Shown: piece by piece, positions 63,621 through 64,000 of the stretch | How positions within the stretch are numbered: position 1 is the stretch's first letter | Layout of the letters: every line of letters starts with the position of its first letter | Origin: Qipengyuania_B thermophila | Lineage (GTDB): Bacteria; Pseudomonadota; Alphaproteobacteria; Sphingomonadales; Sphingomonadaceae | Assembly: GCF_004153605.1 (NCBI RefSeq) | Contig: NZ_SDSI01000001.1 | Coordinates: 248,001 to 312,000 of the forward strand | Direction: 5' to 3' | Length of the DNA stretch: 64,000 bases | Translations under genes and position numbers: made by a program | The notes under the pieces: model-generated | The model's database searches: none | The model's input: the letters and a program-made list of their open reading frames with translations, nothing else | Told to the model about the DNA's origin: nothing

Positions 63621-64000
63621 TGCCTGTCGTGCGTCCTCAGCAAATCGAGATGATCCCGGTCGCCAAGATCACGGTTCTCAACCCGCGCTCGCGAAACAAG
63701 CGTCAGCACCGCGAGATCGTGAACAACATTGAGTCGATCGGATTGAAGCGACCGATCACGGTCAGTCGACACCGCGGCCCCGGCGGGCCTCGCTACGATC
63801 TCGTATGCGGCGAAGGTAGGCTCGAGGCATTCCTCATGCTTGGCCAGACCGAAATCCCGGCGGTCGTCATCGAGGCGAGCGAGAGCGATTGCCTCGTGAT
63901 GAGTCTCGTGGAGAACATCGCTCGACGAACCCCGCGCCCGATCGATGTGATGCGCGAGATCGGTGCGCTGCGCGAACGCGGCTACAATGAAACCGAAATC
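63620..64000 (+). CDS. ParB/RepB-like protein, N-terminal part (cut by window edge)
   Basis: The first 127 codons of a frame that runs off the window. The sequence begins MPVVRPQQIEMIPVAKITVLNPRS and has the ParB nuclease-like/RepB signature: GLKRPITVSR, YDLVCGEGRLEAFLMLGQ, IPAVVIEASESDCLVMSLVENIARR, then the start of the DNA-binding helix region (PIDVMREIGALRERGYNETE). Such proteins often segregate plasmids, but ParB-domain proteins also act in defence and mobile-element regulation. The TAATG overlap couples it to the serine recombinase. The remaining domains cannot be read here. Confidence 0.85.
   Translation, partial: MPVVRPQQIEMIPVAKITVLNPRSRNKRQHREIVNNIESIGLKRPITVSRHRGPGGPRYDLVCGEGRLEAFLMLGQTEIPAVVIEASESDCLVMSLVENIARRTPRPIDVMREIGALRERGYNETEI

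Noticed and set aside
58000..64000. A CRISPR array or insertion sequence in the island
   Set aside because: No regularly spaced repeats, terminal inverted repeats with a transposase or direct target duplications were seen; the only repeat is the 12-bp unit inside a coding frame.

Overview
The window is about 68% GC, densely packed, and reads as the chromosome of an alphaproteobacterium, most likely a Sphingomonadales member. That placement is inferred from HflKC, an SPFH/NfeD pair, a NDUFA9-type protein, DUF1674/SDHAF4, a DUF2513 protein, an MJ0042 zinc-ribbon protein, TonB receptors and TTAA-N7-TTAA sites of CtrA type; no rRNA or species marker is present. Bases 1-57960 are ordinary core chromosome. 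From about 58006 to the right edge GC drops and the gene content becomes that of an integrated element.

Layout, left to right. 1-6371: a helix-hairpin-helix protein cut by the window edge, a single-domain response regulator, a translationally coupled gcdH-maiA-fah catabolic operon, a long-chain-type acyl-CoA dehydrogenase, and a flavin reductase fused to a degenerate alpha/beta-hydrolase. 6457-9292: SPFH/NfeD membrane pair, NDUFA9-like dehydrogenase, tRNA-Leu(CAG). 9349-16211: TonB receptor, a periplasmic helical-repeat protein, rhodanese lipoprotein and aconitase, and a 52-aa membrane protein behind a CtrA-like site. 16208-25567: DMT exporter, Tat-exported L,D-transpeptidase-like protein, lipoprotein, deacetylase-fold enzyme, ispG, CorA-type transporter, DUF924, a CmpX-like channel, gltX. 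25638-29710: CHASE2-EAL c-di-GMP protein, a 26-codon microgene with its own CtrA-like site and terminator, rsmB, sdhAF4-like. 29703-35507: an overlapping leftward operon apbC, molybdenum hydroxylase, hemH, cytochrome P450. 35586-47286: hflKC, degP, PBP1A, msrB, GST, hisC, and a leftward ftsE-ftsX-ydcF-plsC operon. 47466-57852: zinc-ribbon protein, tRNA-Leu(GAG), MTAP family, putA, a possible permuted cysteine peptidase, dcd, DoxX, enoyl-reductase-like protein, and a zinc-type TonB receptor with a His/Asp-repeat loop.

From 57960 to the right edge lies the left end of a genomic island. It starts with a 46-nt 3' fragment of tRNA-Gly(GCC), broken in the anticodon loop, then a tyrosine integrase preceded by a perfect 14-bp inverted repeat. 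Cargo follows: a HEPN-type Abi_2 protein, a candidate ~50-nt structured RNA with its own near-consensus promoter and U-tract, a DUF2513 protein, a winged-helix protein, and a serine recombinase overlapping a ParB-like gene that runs off the window. The intact tRNA-Gly should lie at the right end of the island, outside this window.

The most promising undescribed items are the small RNA unit beside the HEPN Abi gene (60578-60662), the CtrA-boxed 26-codon gene (28041-28221), and the island module as a whole. No CRISPR array, insertion sequence or rRNA was seen. No gene-free stretch exceeds 300 bases; the longest gaps are 8952-9205 (tRNA promoter only) and 60567-60808 (the small RNA unit).
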